From Tilletiopsis washingtonensis (taxonomy: Eukaryota; Basidiomycota; Exobasidiomycetes; Entylomatales): a DNA stretch of 64,000 nucleotides. Made by a program: the position numbers and the translations under genes. The DNA lies in the NCBI RefSeq assembly GCF_003144115.1, contig NW_020311998.1, positions 185,669-249,668 of the forward strand, in the 5' to 3' direction. Positions within the stretch are counted from its first letter, which is position 1, and every line of letters starts with the position of its first letter. Of the stretch, positions 11,718 to 25,976 are shown in pieces. Under the pieces are notes generated by a model. The model was not told the DNA's origin. It made no database searches and saw nothing but the letters and a program-made list of their open reading frames with translations.

Positions 11718-13203
11718 TTACTGCTGGAGTGAGGCGCTCTGTCAGCGTCGAGACCAGTAGGCCGAGGTTGCAGCCCTTCAAGGCTCACAAGCTCGTCTCT
11801 TGGCCGCGGCCCTTGCGGCTCGACGTCGATGGCGGCACCGGCCCGGATCTGCTCTTCGCGCTGCGCCTCCTGAGCTCGCCGCGCCTGTTCGGCAGCGTCG
11901 CGCACCGAGGGCTGTGCTGTGGCTGCCAGGTCCGGGCCCAAGCCGAGATACTCCGCGACGAAGAGACGCATGATCATTGCCCAGCCGTAGTCGGTGCCGT
12001 AGTCCAGCGCGCTGGCGTCGTCCTGCAGAGAGAGAGGCTCAGTCTTCGTCTGTGCCGAGTTCGCAGAGCAACTCACGCCCATGGTGTGCCACACGCGTGG
12101 AAAGGGACTCGGGATGAGATGCAGCACGGGCACGCCGCCAGCCAGGAACGGCAGATGGTCATCCTCGATGCCGCCCCAGCTGTGGCCGTTGAACCAGTCC
12201 TCGCCGCTGCGGCTCGATTCATTCGGCGGCCAGAACGCCTTGGCATCCAGCAGCCGGCGCTGCGCCGACCTCACCTTGTCGTGCAGCCAGGCGGTCGGGT
12301 GGAAGTACGAGGGGATCTGCGGACTCTTGGCACCGAGCAGGTCGAGCAGCACCAGGTGCTCGATCGTGTCGATGTGCCGCGCGGGCCGCAGCATTGAGAA
12401 GCGGCTGGTCGACAGCGTGGCAGCGCCCACGAGAGGAGCATGCGGCGGCGAGTGGGCAGAGCGAGTCCAGTTCTGGGCCAAGTCTCTGCGCGCGCCACAG
12501 GTGTCAGCCTCATCACGCAGTCGCATGCCAATGCCACTCACTTGCTGCCGTAGATGCTGTCTGTGTGCGTCCACTGCTCGTACGCCTCTTCGCCGTCGAA
12601 GAAGACAATCTGCAGCGTCACGTCGCCGCCGCTGCCCTCCTTTGCCCATCTGCGCTCCGCTGCGTCCAGCGCCCTGTCGAGCGCCATGGCTGTGTCGACG
12701 AGGATGGCGCACGGCGCGGCGCTGTCCGTGGCGCCGATGAAGCCCTTGGGCATGATCTTCGAGTCGTAGTGCGCCGCCAGCGTGAGGCGCCGCGGCGACG
12801 CCGGGTTCTTCGTCACGACGAGGTTCGTCATGCTCTGCTTGCCATGCGGCGTCTGCGCCACAAAGGGCAGCCGCTCGATGTGCCAGCCGAGGCCGCCGGA
12901 CTTGCTGCTGGCCTCGAAAGGCGCCAGCAGCGCATCTGCCACGCGCTGCGAGGCCGCCGTGCCGGGCACGCGCGGCACGAGGATGCGCGAGAGCAGCGAC
13001 GCCGAGTCGCGGTGGTCGAGCAGTGGGGCGGCGTCGAGGAGGCGCGGGATGAGCGCGACGTCGCCCAGCGGCGCGAAGCGTGCCCGCAGCGGCGGCCGCC
13101 GCTGCGCTGCGACGCCCGCCGCAAGGGCCGCGAGGGCGAGCGCGAGGAGCAGCAGCGCCCGCACGAGCGCCGGCGTCCTCCGTGCGGCCGGCGCCGCACA
13201 CAT
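11718..13203 (-). CDS. QPCT: Glutaminyl-peptide cyclotransferase (M28-type)
   Basis: Zinc-dependent glutaminyl cyclase that converts N-terminal Gln (or Glu) to pyroglutamate on secretory proteins. Exons 12542-13203, 12077-12485, 11789-12022 and a terminal exon starting at 11720 whose first three bases are TAA; about 435 residues. An N-terminal hydrophobic stretch (VRALLLLALALAALAAG) is a signal peptide or anchor. Metal-site motifs in order: HYDSK, GATDSAAPC, FFDGEEAY, EDDHLPF, and the late His in RVWHTMG. Introns 1 and 2 (56 and 54 bp) restore YGSKDLA and HTMGDDASALD. Intron 3 (11721-11788, GTGAGC...CTGAC...CAG) would leave the protein ending RDEL, an ER-retention-like tail. Unspliced, it adds roughly 120 low-complexity residues to a TGA at 11417, giving a protein longer than is usual for the family. 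Divergent from the homeobox gene. Confidence 0.9.
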
Positions 13204-14140
13204 GGCTGCACCTGCCCCGGGCGCCGTCCGTGCGCGGCGCAGCGATGACGAACGGCGGCGCGTGCGGCCTCTTTGTGCCTCGGAGCGACAGCGGGTGCGG
13301 GTGGCTGCAGCAAGACGCCGGCAGCGGCGCTCAGGGTGCAAAGAGGCCGAGGGGCGTTGCAACGGTCGATGGGGTGAGGAGGGAGAGGAGCTGCCAGCAC
13401 CCAGAGGCAGCGCGGGAAGTGCTCCCAGCGACGCACGCTGCACGCCAGCCCCGCCGGCCGGCACCCGCGCTTGGCGTGCCCGCCGGCGCACTTTAGCCGC
13501 CGCGCCGCGCCGCCGCCTCGTGACTTCGCGCGCAGACGCGTCCACGACGCGCCGAGCAACACCTCGCCGCGCGCGGCGCCGGAAGATGCTGCCGCCGCCG
13601 CCGCTGCCTCTCGCGCGCACCAGAGCGTCGGAACCGCGCCCGCCGCACCCAACGGCGCTGCACTCGGCACGCTCTTGAACGCCGCACGGGTGCAGCAGAT
13701 GTCATCGTGTGTGCACGGCGGAAGCGAGCGAACAGGCGGCAGCGCATGCACTTCCCGCAGAGGCGCGGCGCGGTGAGACCCCTTGCCGCACGCACAGGCA
13801 GCGCGCCGCGCAGCAGCAGCGAGCCGCAGGCGGCCAGCCGTGCCGCGCCGCGCCGCGCCGCTGCGTCACGAGGCGCGCCAGGCCGCGCGAGGCCTCGCAG
13901 CAGCCGCAGGTACATCACACCCAGCCGCCCGCACCTGCCGTCCCGACGACCACCTCGCTGCCCACACGCAGCGTCGCCCCGTCCTCGCTGCCGCGTCCGG
14001 CTCGCCACGTTCTACCCTCGCGCTCGCATCTTACCCACATCGCTACCCCATACCACGGCTCCGGCTCTCGCCCTCGCACGCGTCGCGCTCAGTCGCACCA
14101 CCACCCGCCAAGCACCCTCGACGACGACGCGCCCTCCACC
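13204..14140. other. Divergent promoter region
   Basis: 937 bp between the start of the glutaminyl cyclase (-) and the homeodomain gene (+). Long frames continue through it in GC-rich style but lack plausible starts. CA- and CT-rich DNA from about 13910 to 14130 leads into the homeobox start and is likely its 5' leader. Confidence 0.5.
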
Positions 14141-17100
14141 ATGGCACACTCTCGGCCATCTGCCACGTCCGGCATGACCGGCACGCACTCGTCCGTCTTC
14201 ACGGCGCTGAACGCGGCCACGTCGCGTCGGGCGCCACCTTCGCCGGCGCGCTTCGCCGACGCCGGCACGAGCCAGCCGCAGCTGCAGCCGCAGCCGCAGC
14301 ATCAGCACGGCGAGAGCCAGGGCGAGACGCAGCGCTCCGACGAGAGCTTCAGCGCATACCTCTACACCGACTCGTCGACGCCGCCGTCGGGCTCGTCGCC
14401 CAACTCGCAGTCCGCGCCGCTGCCGCCGGGCGACGCGTCGCGCGGCGGCCCGCCCGGCACGCCTCGCAGCGCCGCCGCCCATGCGACGACGGAGCGCGAT
14501 GTCGTGGTGCATGCTTCGCAGCAGGCGGTCGGCTCACACGACGCCGTGGCATCGCGTCGTGGCGCGGCAAGGGCCGAGGGCCGCCGGACGAAGATCATCG
14601 CGGCGCCGCGCCAAGAGTCGCCCGAGCCGCAGTTGGCCGCCATCCGTCGTGGCGTGTCGGGCGACCTTCCGGCGCTCTACGACGGGCCTGCCGACTCGCA
14701 GTCTGCCTCGCAGCCGCTGTTGCCCGTGAGCAGCATGGCCTCGACGCGTGCCGACGCGTCTCGCGGCGGCGAGTACAGCAGCGACTCTTCGACGCGCCCC
14801 TACACCAGTCCGTCGCCGACGCCCATCGTCATGTCGCAGCCGTTCCTGCTGCAGAGCCAGAGCCAAACGCAGGACATGTCGCGCGAAGTCGGCCACGCTT
14901 GGACGTCCAGCGCCGAGGCGGAGGAGTCGGCCGACGAGGACGTGCTGCTCGACTCGGACGCCGAGGCTCCGAGCTCGCAGCCGCCGGCAGCTCGCGCTGA
15001 CGCGCCTCGCCGCCACGCATCGCCTACTTCGCCGTCGCGACGGTTGATGAAGGGCGCTGTCGCTGCTGCCTCTCTCGGTTCCGAGGGCACAGACGAGTCG
15101 CACGCGCCGGCCAAGCGCCCCTCGCTGGACGCCGTCATTGAGCGCCAGCAACAGCCGTCGTCCGAGGCACAGGCGCCAGCACGTGCGCTCAAGGCGGAGC
15201 CGTCGTCTGCAGGCGCCGAGGTCGATGCCGACAGCGCAGACGAGACGAAGCCTGGTGATGGCAACACTGGCCGTCGCCGCCGCCGCACCCGCAAGGAGGA
15301 GGTTGAGCGGCTCACTGCCGTGTGAGTGTCCTGGCCGGGAGACGGCAGCATACCATCGACGCCATGACTGACGCGCTCCGCTGCAGCTTCACCGAGACGC
15401 CATTTCCGGACAACCTCCGGCGGCAGGAGCTCGCCGTCGAGCTCAACATGACCTTCCGGTGAGAGCAGCGTCCGATCTTCCTGCTTCTCTGGCAAAGCGT
15501 CTGACCTCAGTACGTCAGCGCCGTGTCCATCTGGTTCCAGAACCGCCGGCAGACGATGAAGAAGCGTGCCGCTCGCTACGGCGCATCATCCGACGCCCTT
15601 GACCAGCTCTCTTCCGCATCTGCACCGCAGACGTCCGACGGTGCCGCAGAGAAGCCGTCGTATCAACGTGCTGTCCTGCAGCCCCGGCCCAGCCTCGAGG
15701 CGGCTGTCGCAGCTACGGCATTGCAAGCACCAGTCTCCTCGAGCAGATCACCGAGCACCGAGACGCCCGATGTCCGGACCGCACGGCACGTGTCTCTTCT
15801 GCAGGCCATCGGAGCTCCTCCGGCGGCGATCCTCGTCGACGAGGACAAGGAGAATCAGATCCCTGCCTTCGCAGCGGACCGTCGGCCATCAGTACCCTCA
15901 AGCTCTGCCACTCGGTCGCTGCTCCGTGTCGCGTCCGCTCCGGCGCTGCCGCGTGCGCCGCTCAAGGATCTCAACGAGCTCGTCTCTGGCCGGCATCAGC
16001 TCCCTGCAAGGACGGACGCGGACTGCGTGAACGAAGAGCAGTTCGATGCTGCGGCGCCGCGTCGCACCCTCTCGCGCAAGCCGAGCATGAGCGACGTGCT
16101 TGACCCGCCACAGAAGCGTGCCGGTCTCGGCTCGCGGTCCGTGTCCTTGCAGACCTCGATTGGCGGCCGAGCCACCAATGAAGATACCGCAATGGAGTCG
16201 CTCGACGCCAAGCTCCCGCCAGCGCTCGCCGCGACTCTCCGCGCACAGGGCATTCTGCCGCCGCTTGTGCAGAAGACGGCCGAGAGCGACATCTGGCGTA
16301 GGATGCAGAGCTCGAGCGCCAGCTCCGAAGACACTCGCGAGGCCGAGCGCAACGCTCTGGAAGAGGAAGGCGTCGAGGAGGACGAGGAGCGCACGCTGCG
16401 TCTCGTCGCCAACCGTCGCGCCGCCAAGCAGCAGGCACGCTCGGGCGGCCAGCCCAACGCCAGGGCTGCCTTCCCTCACGGACGCACGCTGGCACCGGTC
16501 CGCGCCGATCGAGTCACGGCTGCACCTCGCCTGTCGCAGGACGCACCGGCAGCGTCTTTCGCACGTCCGAGCAAGCATGCTGCGCAAGCACAGCTTGGCC
16601 GTGGGCCTGCTCCGCAAAGAGCAGCCGGCGCGCGCCACGCGCACTACCGCGTGCCCAGCCTCGACATGGCTGCTGGCTTTGACCGGGCAGACAAGCCGGT
16701 GTGGCCGACGCTCGCTGCGCAAGCCGATGCCGGCGCCAGAATGCGCCCGGCTCCTCGAGGCTCGAAGCGCTCGGCAAACGCAGCGCTTGGGCCTGTGCCA
16801 ACTGTCGACGAGAACGCTCCGCCGACGTACTACGTGCCACGCAAGCGCAGCCGCTTTGCGATGGACTACGCCTGGGAGGACATTGAGCCGCAGATCAACG
16901 ACCACGAGGCCAGCGTGGGCCGCGAGCTGAACGGCAGCGCGACGCCATTATCTCAGCAGGAGATCCCAGCCAAGGCCAAGACGGCGGGCGTCGGGCGCAA
17001 GTGGCCTTCCGCAGCAGAGGCAGCCGATGCGAACGGTGCACTGGGCGACATCAGCAACGCTGATGCTGCCACGCGCACGCCGCTCGGAGGTTCACGCGCC

Positions 17101-17745
17101 AACGGCTCGCCGCACTTTGGCTCGCTCTTCTCACGCGTCGACCTCTCGCTGCCGCGGCTGCCTGGCCTCACTCGCGTGCACACGGGACCGTCGCCCACGT
17201 CGCAGCTGGCGCCGCTGCAGGGCTCGCATGCGCTGCTCGACGGCCGTGCAGCACTCGCTGCCGCAGCGCCGCCGCTGCCCTCTCGGCGAGCCGGCAGCAT
17301 GGCGCACCCGAGCTACTCGGCAGACTACGCGTCCAGCGCGCCTCGTCTGGGCATGCGCCGCGTGCCGCATCGCTTCGAGGCCTCCTCGACGCGCGACCCG
17401 CTCGGCACCGCCTCGCCTCTCACGTCGCCCGAGCGGCCCGACGAGGTGCGGCGACCGAGCCTCGGCCGCATCCATGCGTGGAGCGAGCAGGGCGAGCTGC
17501 CGGCGCTCGCGCCGCGCTCATACCCCAAGGCTGCCCCAGGCGCCTTCGAGAGCGCTGCAGCGCGCAGCGCCAACGCCGCTGCCAACAGCAAGCTTGACCA
17601 GCACGACGACAGCGGCTTCTTCGGCAGCGACGACGAGAACTCGCGCGCCTCGACGCGCTTCAACTCCGTGTCGCCGCGCAAGGGCGGCCGCGAGCAGGAC
17701 CAGCAGGCCGCACGCCTGCTGCTCGGCCTTGCGGGCCACGAGTGA
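14141..17745 (+). CDS. Homeodomain transcription factor
   Basis: Exons 14141-15321, 15387-15458 and 15519-17745, giving about 1,159 residues. The start is the first in-frame ATG and has strong context (TCCACCATGG); the open frame upstream of it has only GTG. Both introns (65 and 60 bp) fall inside the homeodomain, at roughly residues 383-445. The spliced domain reads RRRRRTRKEEVERLTAV, then FTETPFPDNLRRQELAVEL, NMTFRA and VSIWFQNRRQTMKKR. Helix 3 has the invariant W-F-x-N-R and Gln at the position-50 equivalent. There is no three-residue loop insertion, so it is not TALE class. The rest is Ser/Ala/Pro-rich and apparently disordered, with acidic patches (ESADEDVLLDSD) that could activate transcription. 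It resembles fungal Yox1/Phx1-style regulators in layout, but orthology cannot be set from sequence alone. Confidence 0.9.
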
Positions 17746-17979
17746 AGGGAAGCAGCAGTTGCCACCAGCATGGCTCTCGTCCTGCTACCCTTGCCCTCAC
17801 TCTAATCGCGCACACGCTGCATGCGCACTCGGCACCACACCTCGCCTGCACGCAGCTGAGCTGGGACCTGAATTGATTGTTCTTAACACAGATGCTGAGA
17901 CGGCGACAGTGGCGTGACAGAGTTGGCGCGCAGCCAGACCTGAAGATGCAGAGGGACGAGGAACGGAGAAGCGCGTCGA

Positions 17980-19799
17980 TCACTGGAGCAGCGGGTCGCG
18001 GAAGTGCTTCTGGCTGTTGGCCTGCGCGTGGAGAGAAGGGTGAGCAGGTGTGCAAGCGACAGCTAGCAGTGCCAGGCCTCACCTTGTACGCGACCTTGGT
18101 GCGATACATCTCGCGCTGCTTGACGTCACTGGGGCGAGAGGAGTTAGACGCAGACCACCCTCACGCCAGCGACAAGGCAACTCACCGGAACTCCGTGATG
18201 TGCCGCTTCGCGTCGCGCGCCTCGCCGCGGTTGCGAGCCTTGACGACCTGTCCGCCACGCTCGTGCAGCAAGTCTCCATTCTCGCCATCGCGCTCGCGAC
18301 GGGCTGCGTGATGGGCCAGGCGATGTGCCAGGGCCGAGCCATTGCCAGCGGACGCCGGCGCGTCGTTCGAGGGCCGCAGGTTCTGGTTGTAGTAGCGGCG
18401 CATCGAGCGGTGGCCCAGACTCTTGCCCGACGGCAGCACCAGCTCCATCTCCGAGTCGCCGTAGCGGATGCCGTTGGACTTGGGCAGGTCCGACTCCTCC
18501 TCGTCGGCATCGCCGTCGACCATCTCATCATCGCTGCCAACCTCGCTGCCGCTCGCATCCTCCCACTCGGCGTCCGGGTAGCTGCTGGTGAAGTCGTAGA
18601 AGTCGCTCAGCTCCATCACATCGTCGTCCTGCTCGTACGCGATCTTGCAGTGGCTCTTGTCGAGCATGTGCTTGCGCGCCGCCTCGGCCGTCGCAAATCC
18701 GCGGCCGCGGCCATTGCACATGAGACAGAGGTGGCCAACGGCGACCTTGTCGGCGAGGTAAAGCATGAGGCCAGGCAAGTCCGTCAGGTACTCGCGCTCG
18801 GGCACGTAGAGGCCGTGGGCGCGCTGCATGTGCTCGAGCGACTCGTCGAGCGAGGCGAACGGGTGCTGCAGGCAGAAGATGCAGGTGGTGCGCGGGTCGA
18901 TGCGCTTCGCCGAGGCGATGCGCATGTCGATGGCAGCCTCGATCTCCTGCTCTGTCGCGTCCTCAGACACCTCCAGGCTGCCGTTGCGCACAGCCGCGCT
19001 GGCCGCTGCGTTGGTGCTGGAAGCACTCAGCGCGTTTGACAGGTCCTTGATGTCGTCGAGCGCCGCATCGCCCTCGCCGCTCACGACGCCTGCCTTGACT
19101 GTGCTCGGGCCTGCAGCGCCCTTGGCCTGGAAGGCGGCCTCGGTCTCCTTGTGCTTCCGCGAAGCGACATGCGAGCGGTATGCGTTGGCGGACGAGAAGC
19201 TCTTGCTGTGAGGCGGCGGGAGGTGTCAGTCGTGATGCGGCGCACAGACCACGCGCGCAGATGTGAAATGGGCTGCGTTGCTTTGCAGCGCACAGGAGCG
19301 AGCAGGAGATTGCAGCAGAATGCGTCCCGGCGTCGAGCACAACGGACACTCTTGTTGCTCGTGCAGAAGCGTCGTGCTAGCTCCACATGTGCGCGCATGC
19401 CGCAGAGACCCGGCAACCTAGCAGCAGGCACCGAGCGCTGCTACACGTGGACTCCAGAAGCAGCAGCCACCGTGTCCCAAGCCGCAGTCGCCGCCTCCTG
19501 TCCAGGCCGTGCCGTGCCCCTCCCCTTGCTTGCGTTCTCAGTACTCACGCGCATGCCTCGCAGCGATCCGACTCCTCCTTCTTGCCGCCCTCTGCGGCGC
19601 CCTGCATCTCTGAGACCTTGCTGGCGAACACGTCCTGGCGCACGGCGGGCAGGCCGGCGACGCGGCGCTTCATGTTGTAGCGGTGCAGGTCGGAGCGGTA
19701 GTGCTCGCGCTGCGCGTCGGGGCTGGGGAAGCCGATGGAGCAGGAGAGACACGTCCACATGGGCGCCGAGGGCCCGGCGGACGAGGTGGCGGCGGACAT
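17980..19799 (-). CDS. REI1: Cytoplasmic pre-60S factor REI1 (ZNF622 family)
   Basis: Zinc-finger protein of late cytoplasmic 60S maturation, where Rei1 probes the exit tunnel and allows Arx1 recycling. Exons 19549-19799, 18186-19205, 18083-18128 and 17980-18021; 452 residues (yeast 393). Fingers: WTCLSCSIGF...HRYNMKRR near the N terminus, CEACAKSFSSANAYRSH across the first splice junction, CIFCLQHPFASLDESLEHM, and CLMCNGRGRGFATAEAARKH. Then come an acidic linker and the conserved end YRTKVAYKANSQKHFRDPLLQ. The start at 19799 (MSAATSS) is the last ATG before the first finger; the frame stays open upstream. Intron 1 is 343 bp, unusually long here; the other two are about 60 bp. Convergent with the homeobox gene, and divergent from ubiquitin-L40. 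Confidence 0.95.
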
Positions 19800-21714
<1,915 letters not shown>

Positions 21715-23586
21715 TGGTCTCGCACTCATCGTGCGGCGCTCGGAGCGTCGCTGTCCTGCGCTGGGTGGTCTAGACGTCCGCTCGCGTGGTCCGGCGATCC
21801 GAGCGCTTGCGCACTACGCATGCAGCTCGCGTTCTCCGGCCTCGTCATTCTCACATCGCTGTACACTCCACCCCACCTCGCCATGACATGCGCACGCTTC
21901 CTTTGACTGTTCGTGCGATGCGTGTCGGCGTGTGCTCGCTGAGAGTGTGTGAAGCGGCGAAGAGCTACTACGCACGGTCATCGGGTGTCGCACGATCTTC
22001 CTGGCACGTGATCAGGCTCGGTCCCACATCTGTCACCGTCCGCGCCATCGCTTCCGATGTGTCACTGCTGCAGAGGCGATGCAGATGCACATCAGGCTGA
22101 CAGCTGCCAGCGAAGAGCGTGCTTGATGTTGCCTTGCTGGCAGAGAGAGAGTCAGGAACGCCTGGGGCAGCACGCGGCGGCACCGGCGTCCAGCAGCTGC
22201 AGCATGAGCTGCGGGCTGCTACTGCGCCCTGTCTCTGCTGCACGCTGCTGATTGGCACCATTGAGCGCTGCAGTGCACGCTGCCGCTACACCCTTCGGCT
22301 TGTCAGAATGCCAGCGAGGCTGCGAAGGGTGCCGCTCGGCTGCCGAGGCGAGCCAAGCCCGCACGCTTACTGGCGCAGCAGCGCCACGCGTGCGTGCAGC
22401 TGCAGCGAGTGTGGGGTCGCCTCTGGCGCCATCCACGGGACGCGCCGCATGGCGCCGACGCAGCCGACATGCGACTTTGCCGCCGCTCAGCCTCGGCAGA
22501 GGAAGCTGCATGCACATGTCCGGCAGACGAGGGTGGCAACAACAGCTGCAGCATGCAGATACGACGTGCAGTGGGGTGCAGGTGGCAAGCGATCGGCAAG
22601 CCAGGCGGCGAGCCAGTCGGACGACGAAGATGGCGGCTCAACGCGGGGGAAGGCCGCCGCCAGCCAGCAGCAGCGCCGGACGCGGAGGGCGGAGCTCAAG
22701 CACCTCCCCTGCGCATGCCAGCTCCCAAGGCGGCTTTCTATGGCCAAGCTGCGGCGGCCATACGGGGCCCGTCTGCGTCCGTCGGCACATTAGCATCCTG
22801 ATTAGCCCTGCCGGAGCGGAACCGGCTTCGCTGCTGTAACAGCGCAGGGTTCTCTGCCCCTCTGGCGGACCACGCTGCACGCCGCGCTCGGCACGCAGCC
22901 GCATGTCAGATGCAGCGCCGCCGAGCCAGGGTCGCGAAGGGTGTGCGGATGACGAATGTCCATTGCTCGCGTCGTGCTCAGCTATCGGAAGGGTCTTTCG
23001 AGAGAAGAGGTGGGTGACAGGAAAGCGGGGCCAGCAGGAGCCGGCCCCACGCGACGCGCAACGCAGCCAACGGCCGCTGTGGTGTGGCCGTTGAAAGCGC
23101 GCCGCTCGCGATGGACGGACGACAGGGCTCGGGAGAGGTGGGAGTGGGGGCAGCGCGGCGCATGTTGGAGCAGCTCGACGCCGGTGCTAGGAGAGATGTG
23201 GGGCAGAAGGCGGCAGGGTCGTTGTGTGGGGGTGGTGTTACATTTGTGTGAGATTTGATTGGTGGGGGCGAGGACGAGGCCGAGTTTCTGACGTTGCTTG
23301 GAGTTGCGAACGGAGCGGCCAGTTGGAGTGCGTGCGGCGCCGGTTGTGCTGTGACGGGCCGCGCGCGACGACGAGACAGAGGTGGGGACCCAGCCAGGGG
23401 TCGCGCGCGGACAGCTGTTGCGTCGGAAGGAGGCGCTCGGGCAGAAAGGTGCCGTTGCGAGAGAAGATGGAGACGAGGCTTCTTTGACGTTGTGCTCTGG
23501 ACTTGTTGGAAATTACCGAAGCTTTTGAGAATGAAGTGGTGGGTTGGTGCTGATTGATTCGGAGAGATTGTGGGACGATCCGGCGC
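21715..23586. other. Convergent intergenic region, 1.9 kb, no gene recognised
   Basis: Lies between the 3' ends of ubiquitin-L40 (+) and the RS-rich gene (-). Convergent gaps elsewhere in the window are about 200-800 bp, so this one is long. Frames of up to 224 codons exist but are Arg/Ala/Cys-rich and overlap on several strands. No snRNA, SRP or tRNA signature seen. A non-coding RNA or a diverged small gene cannot be excluded. Confidence 0.45.
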
Positions 23587-25976
23587 TTAGTCGTCGAGCT
23601 CGAGGTCGACCTCGTCGTAGCCGGGCGCCTCGTCGATGACGGCCGGCAGCGGCGTGCGCGCGGCAGACTTGTTGAGCACGACCGAGGCGCTCGGGCTCGT
23701 GTCGTGGCCGTAGCCAGGGAAGGCGATCTCGCAAGACGACGTCCAGAGCTTGAGGTCCTTGTCGACGGGCGCTGCACGCTCGGCAGGGCGCTCCGCCGAG
23801 CGAGTGTCCTCGACGGCCGGGGCGCGGCTGCGGCCACGGCTGCGACCGCGCTCCGTAGGGCTGCGACCGCGGCGCGAGCGCTCCTCGCGCTCCTGCTCCT
23901 GCTCGGTGCGAAGGGCCATCGGCGACGGGCCCTCGTCCGCACGGCGGACGTTGCGGCGCAGAGAGGCGGCAGCCGCGACCTTGGCGGCCTTGGCGCTCTC
24001 GTCCTCCGACTCGTCGCTCGAGTCAGGAGATGCGATGGCAATGGGCGCCGGGCGCGACGACGAGCGGCCGCGCTGCAGCGAAGCGGTGGACGACGCTGTG
24101 CTCAGGCCCTCGGACGTGCCACGGCGAGCGGCAGCGCGCGGCGGGCTCGGGCTTCGCCGCGAGGTGCTGCTGCGTCCACGCGCCTTGGACCGGCCGCGAG
24201 GCGGCGACTGGGCGCGACGCGAGCGCACAGGCGCCACGTCGCCATCCGGCGAGCTCGTCGGCTCGGCGTGGTCGTCGACGCTGTTCTTCATCGGCGGCGG
24301 CGGGGCGGCGAGCGAGCGGCGCGACTTGCGGTCTGCCGGAGCAATGGCCGGCGTCATGATGAGGCCCTTGGCCACCACGGTCGCGGCCGCTGCGGCTGCG
24401 CCCACGGGCTGCGGCTGCTGAGCCGCCTCGAAGTGCGAGTGCATGCTCAGTCCGCCACGGGCACTGTGCGAGTGCTGGTGGCCGCGACCGCGCGAGGTGG
24501 GCCGCGATGCGTCAGGCGACGTGGACGGCCGGCGTGCGGAACGGCCGCGGGCAGGCGAGACGGGCACCGCTGCGCCGGGGTAGCCTGCACCCCAGCTCGA
24601 GCTGCCGGCCGGAGAGGCGAGGGCCTCACGGCTGGTGGAGGGACCGAGGCATCTAAGAAAAGGGTCAGACGCGTGGCGGGCAAAAGTGGAAGCGAATTCA
24701 CTCACCCTGGGCGTCCGCAGTACGAGTCGACGACGGTCGTCACTGGACTGGCCAGCGAGGCCGGGCTGAATGCGCGGAGCGTCTTGCCGGCCGAGCTGGC
24801 CGCCGAGGCGATCTGCTCAGGGCTGTTCGAGCCGCGGGAGGCGCGCTCGCGGCCCGCCATCGGCACTGCACCGGCGGCCTTCTGAGACGAGCCGCCCTCG
24901 GTGAGCACGGCGGGCGACGAGAAGGTGTTGGTCGACACGGAGGGGCGCTTGGCGCCGAGCGCCGTCTTGCGCGTCAGCTTTGCCTGCTGGCGCGGCGAGG
25001 CAGTGGCCGCGCCGCGTGCATTGATGCGGTGCGTCGCCGTCAGGGCCGGCGAGGTGAAGAGCACGGGCGGCGGCAGGTTGGTGCTGCTTGGCCGGCGCGC
25101 GTAGCGCATGGTGGCCGTCGACGACGCCGAGCCCGACGTGGGCGGCGAGATGGGCTTGGCCGCCGGGCTACGGCGCAGCGACGACGAGACGAGCGGCGGC
25201 GCGGCCGAGGGCGTCGATGAGGAGCTGCTGTTGTTGCTCGACTCGCCGCTGACGGCGCGGTTGCCGTCGCGCGACGCCGACTTGAGCAGCACCGTCGAGG
25301 CCGGCTTGACGCTGGGCGGCAGCGCCAGCGCCGACGGCTCGAGCTCCTCAAAGTCGTCGTGCACCGCGGCCGACGCGGGCGACGGCGTGCTGGGCACAGT
25401 GGAGAAGTTGTCCGTGTCCGCCGAGGAGAAGGTGCTGCGCGACGAGCTGCGGCGCTTGGTGCCCGAGCCCGAGCGGCGCGGCTCGATGCTGCTGCTCTCG
25501 TCGCTGAACGACGAGGCCGAGATGCCGTCGGCGGCGGCGTGCTCGTGGCGCGACGGCAGCGAGCGCTCGAGGGCGGTGAGTGCGGGCGAGGTGAGCGCGG
25601 CGGCCTTGTACTTGGCCAGCAGGTGCGGCGACGGCGGGCACGGGTAGCGGAACTTGCCCTCGGCGTCGGTGTACGGCTGCCGCGGCGAGAAGGCGGGCGC
25701 CGACGACGAGGTGCGCTCGGCGCCGAGCTCCTCGTCGAGGTACTGCGCCCGCGCAAAGGCGCTCACGCTGGCCGGCGCTGCGGGCGCGTCGTGGGCGTCG
25801 GCGGCGCGGCAGGCGTCGGAGCAGTAGAGCTGCGTGCCCTGCACGGCCGAGCCGCAGTTGGCGCACATGTCGTCACCCAGCCAGCTGGTGAGCTCGTTGG
25901 CGGGCGTGAGCGGCGTGTCGACGCTCTCGGTGCGCCGCCGCATGTGCGCGAAGGAGCGCGTCAGGACGTCGGCCAT
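23587..25976 (-). CDS. Ser/Arg-rich protein with N-terminal Cys cluster
   Basis: Exons 24706-25976 and 23587-24652, joined by a 53 bp intron (GTGAGT...TAG) that restores CGRPGCLGPS; 778 residues. The start at 25976 (MADVLTRSFAHMRRR) is the first true ATG of the frame. Near residue 45 is MCANCGSAVQGTQLYCSDAC, a CxxC...CxxxC cluster that should bind one zinc. It resembles the short motif of fungal ECL1-type lifespan proteins, though that match is tentative. A second Cys pair, YCGRPGC, spans the splice site. The remainder is Ser-rich, then RS/GRS-rich (SRGRSR, RRSPSPPR), with an acidic C terminus (YDEVDLELDD). No enzyme fold is evident. RNA-related or signalling roles are guesses from composition. 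Confidence 0.75.
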
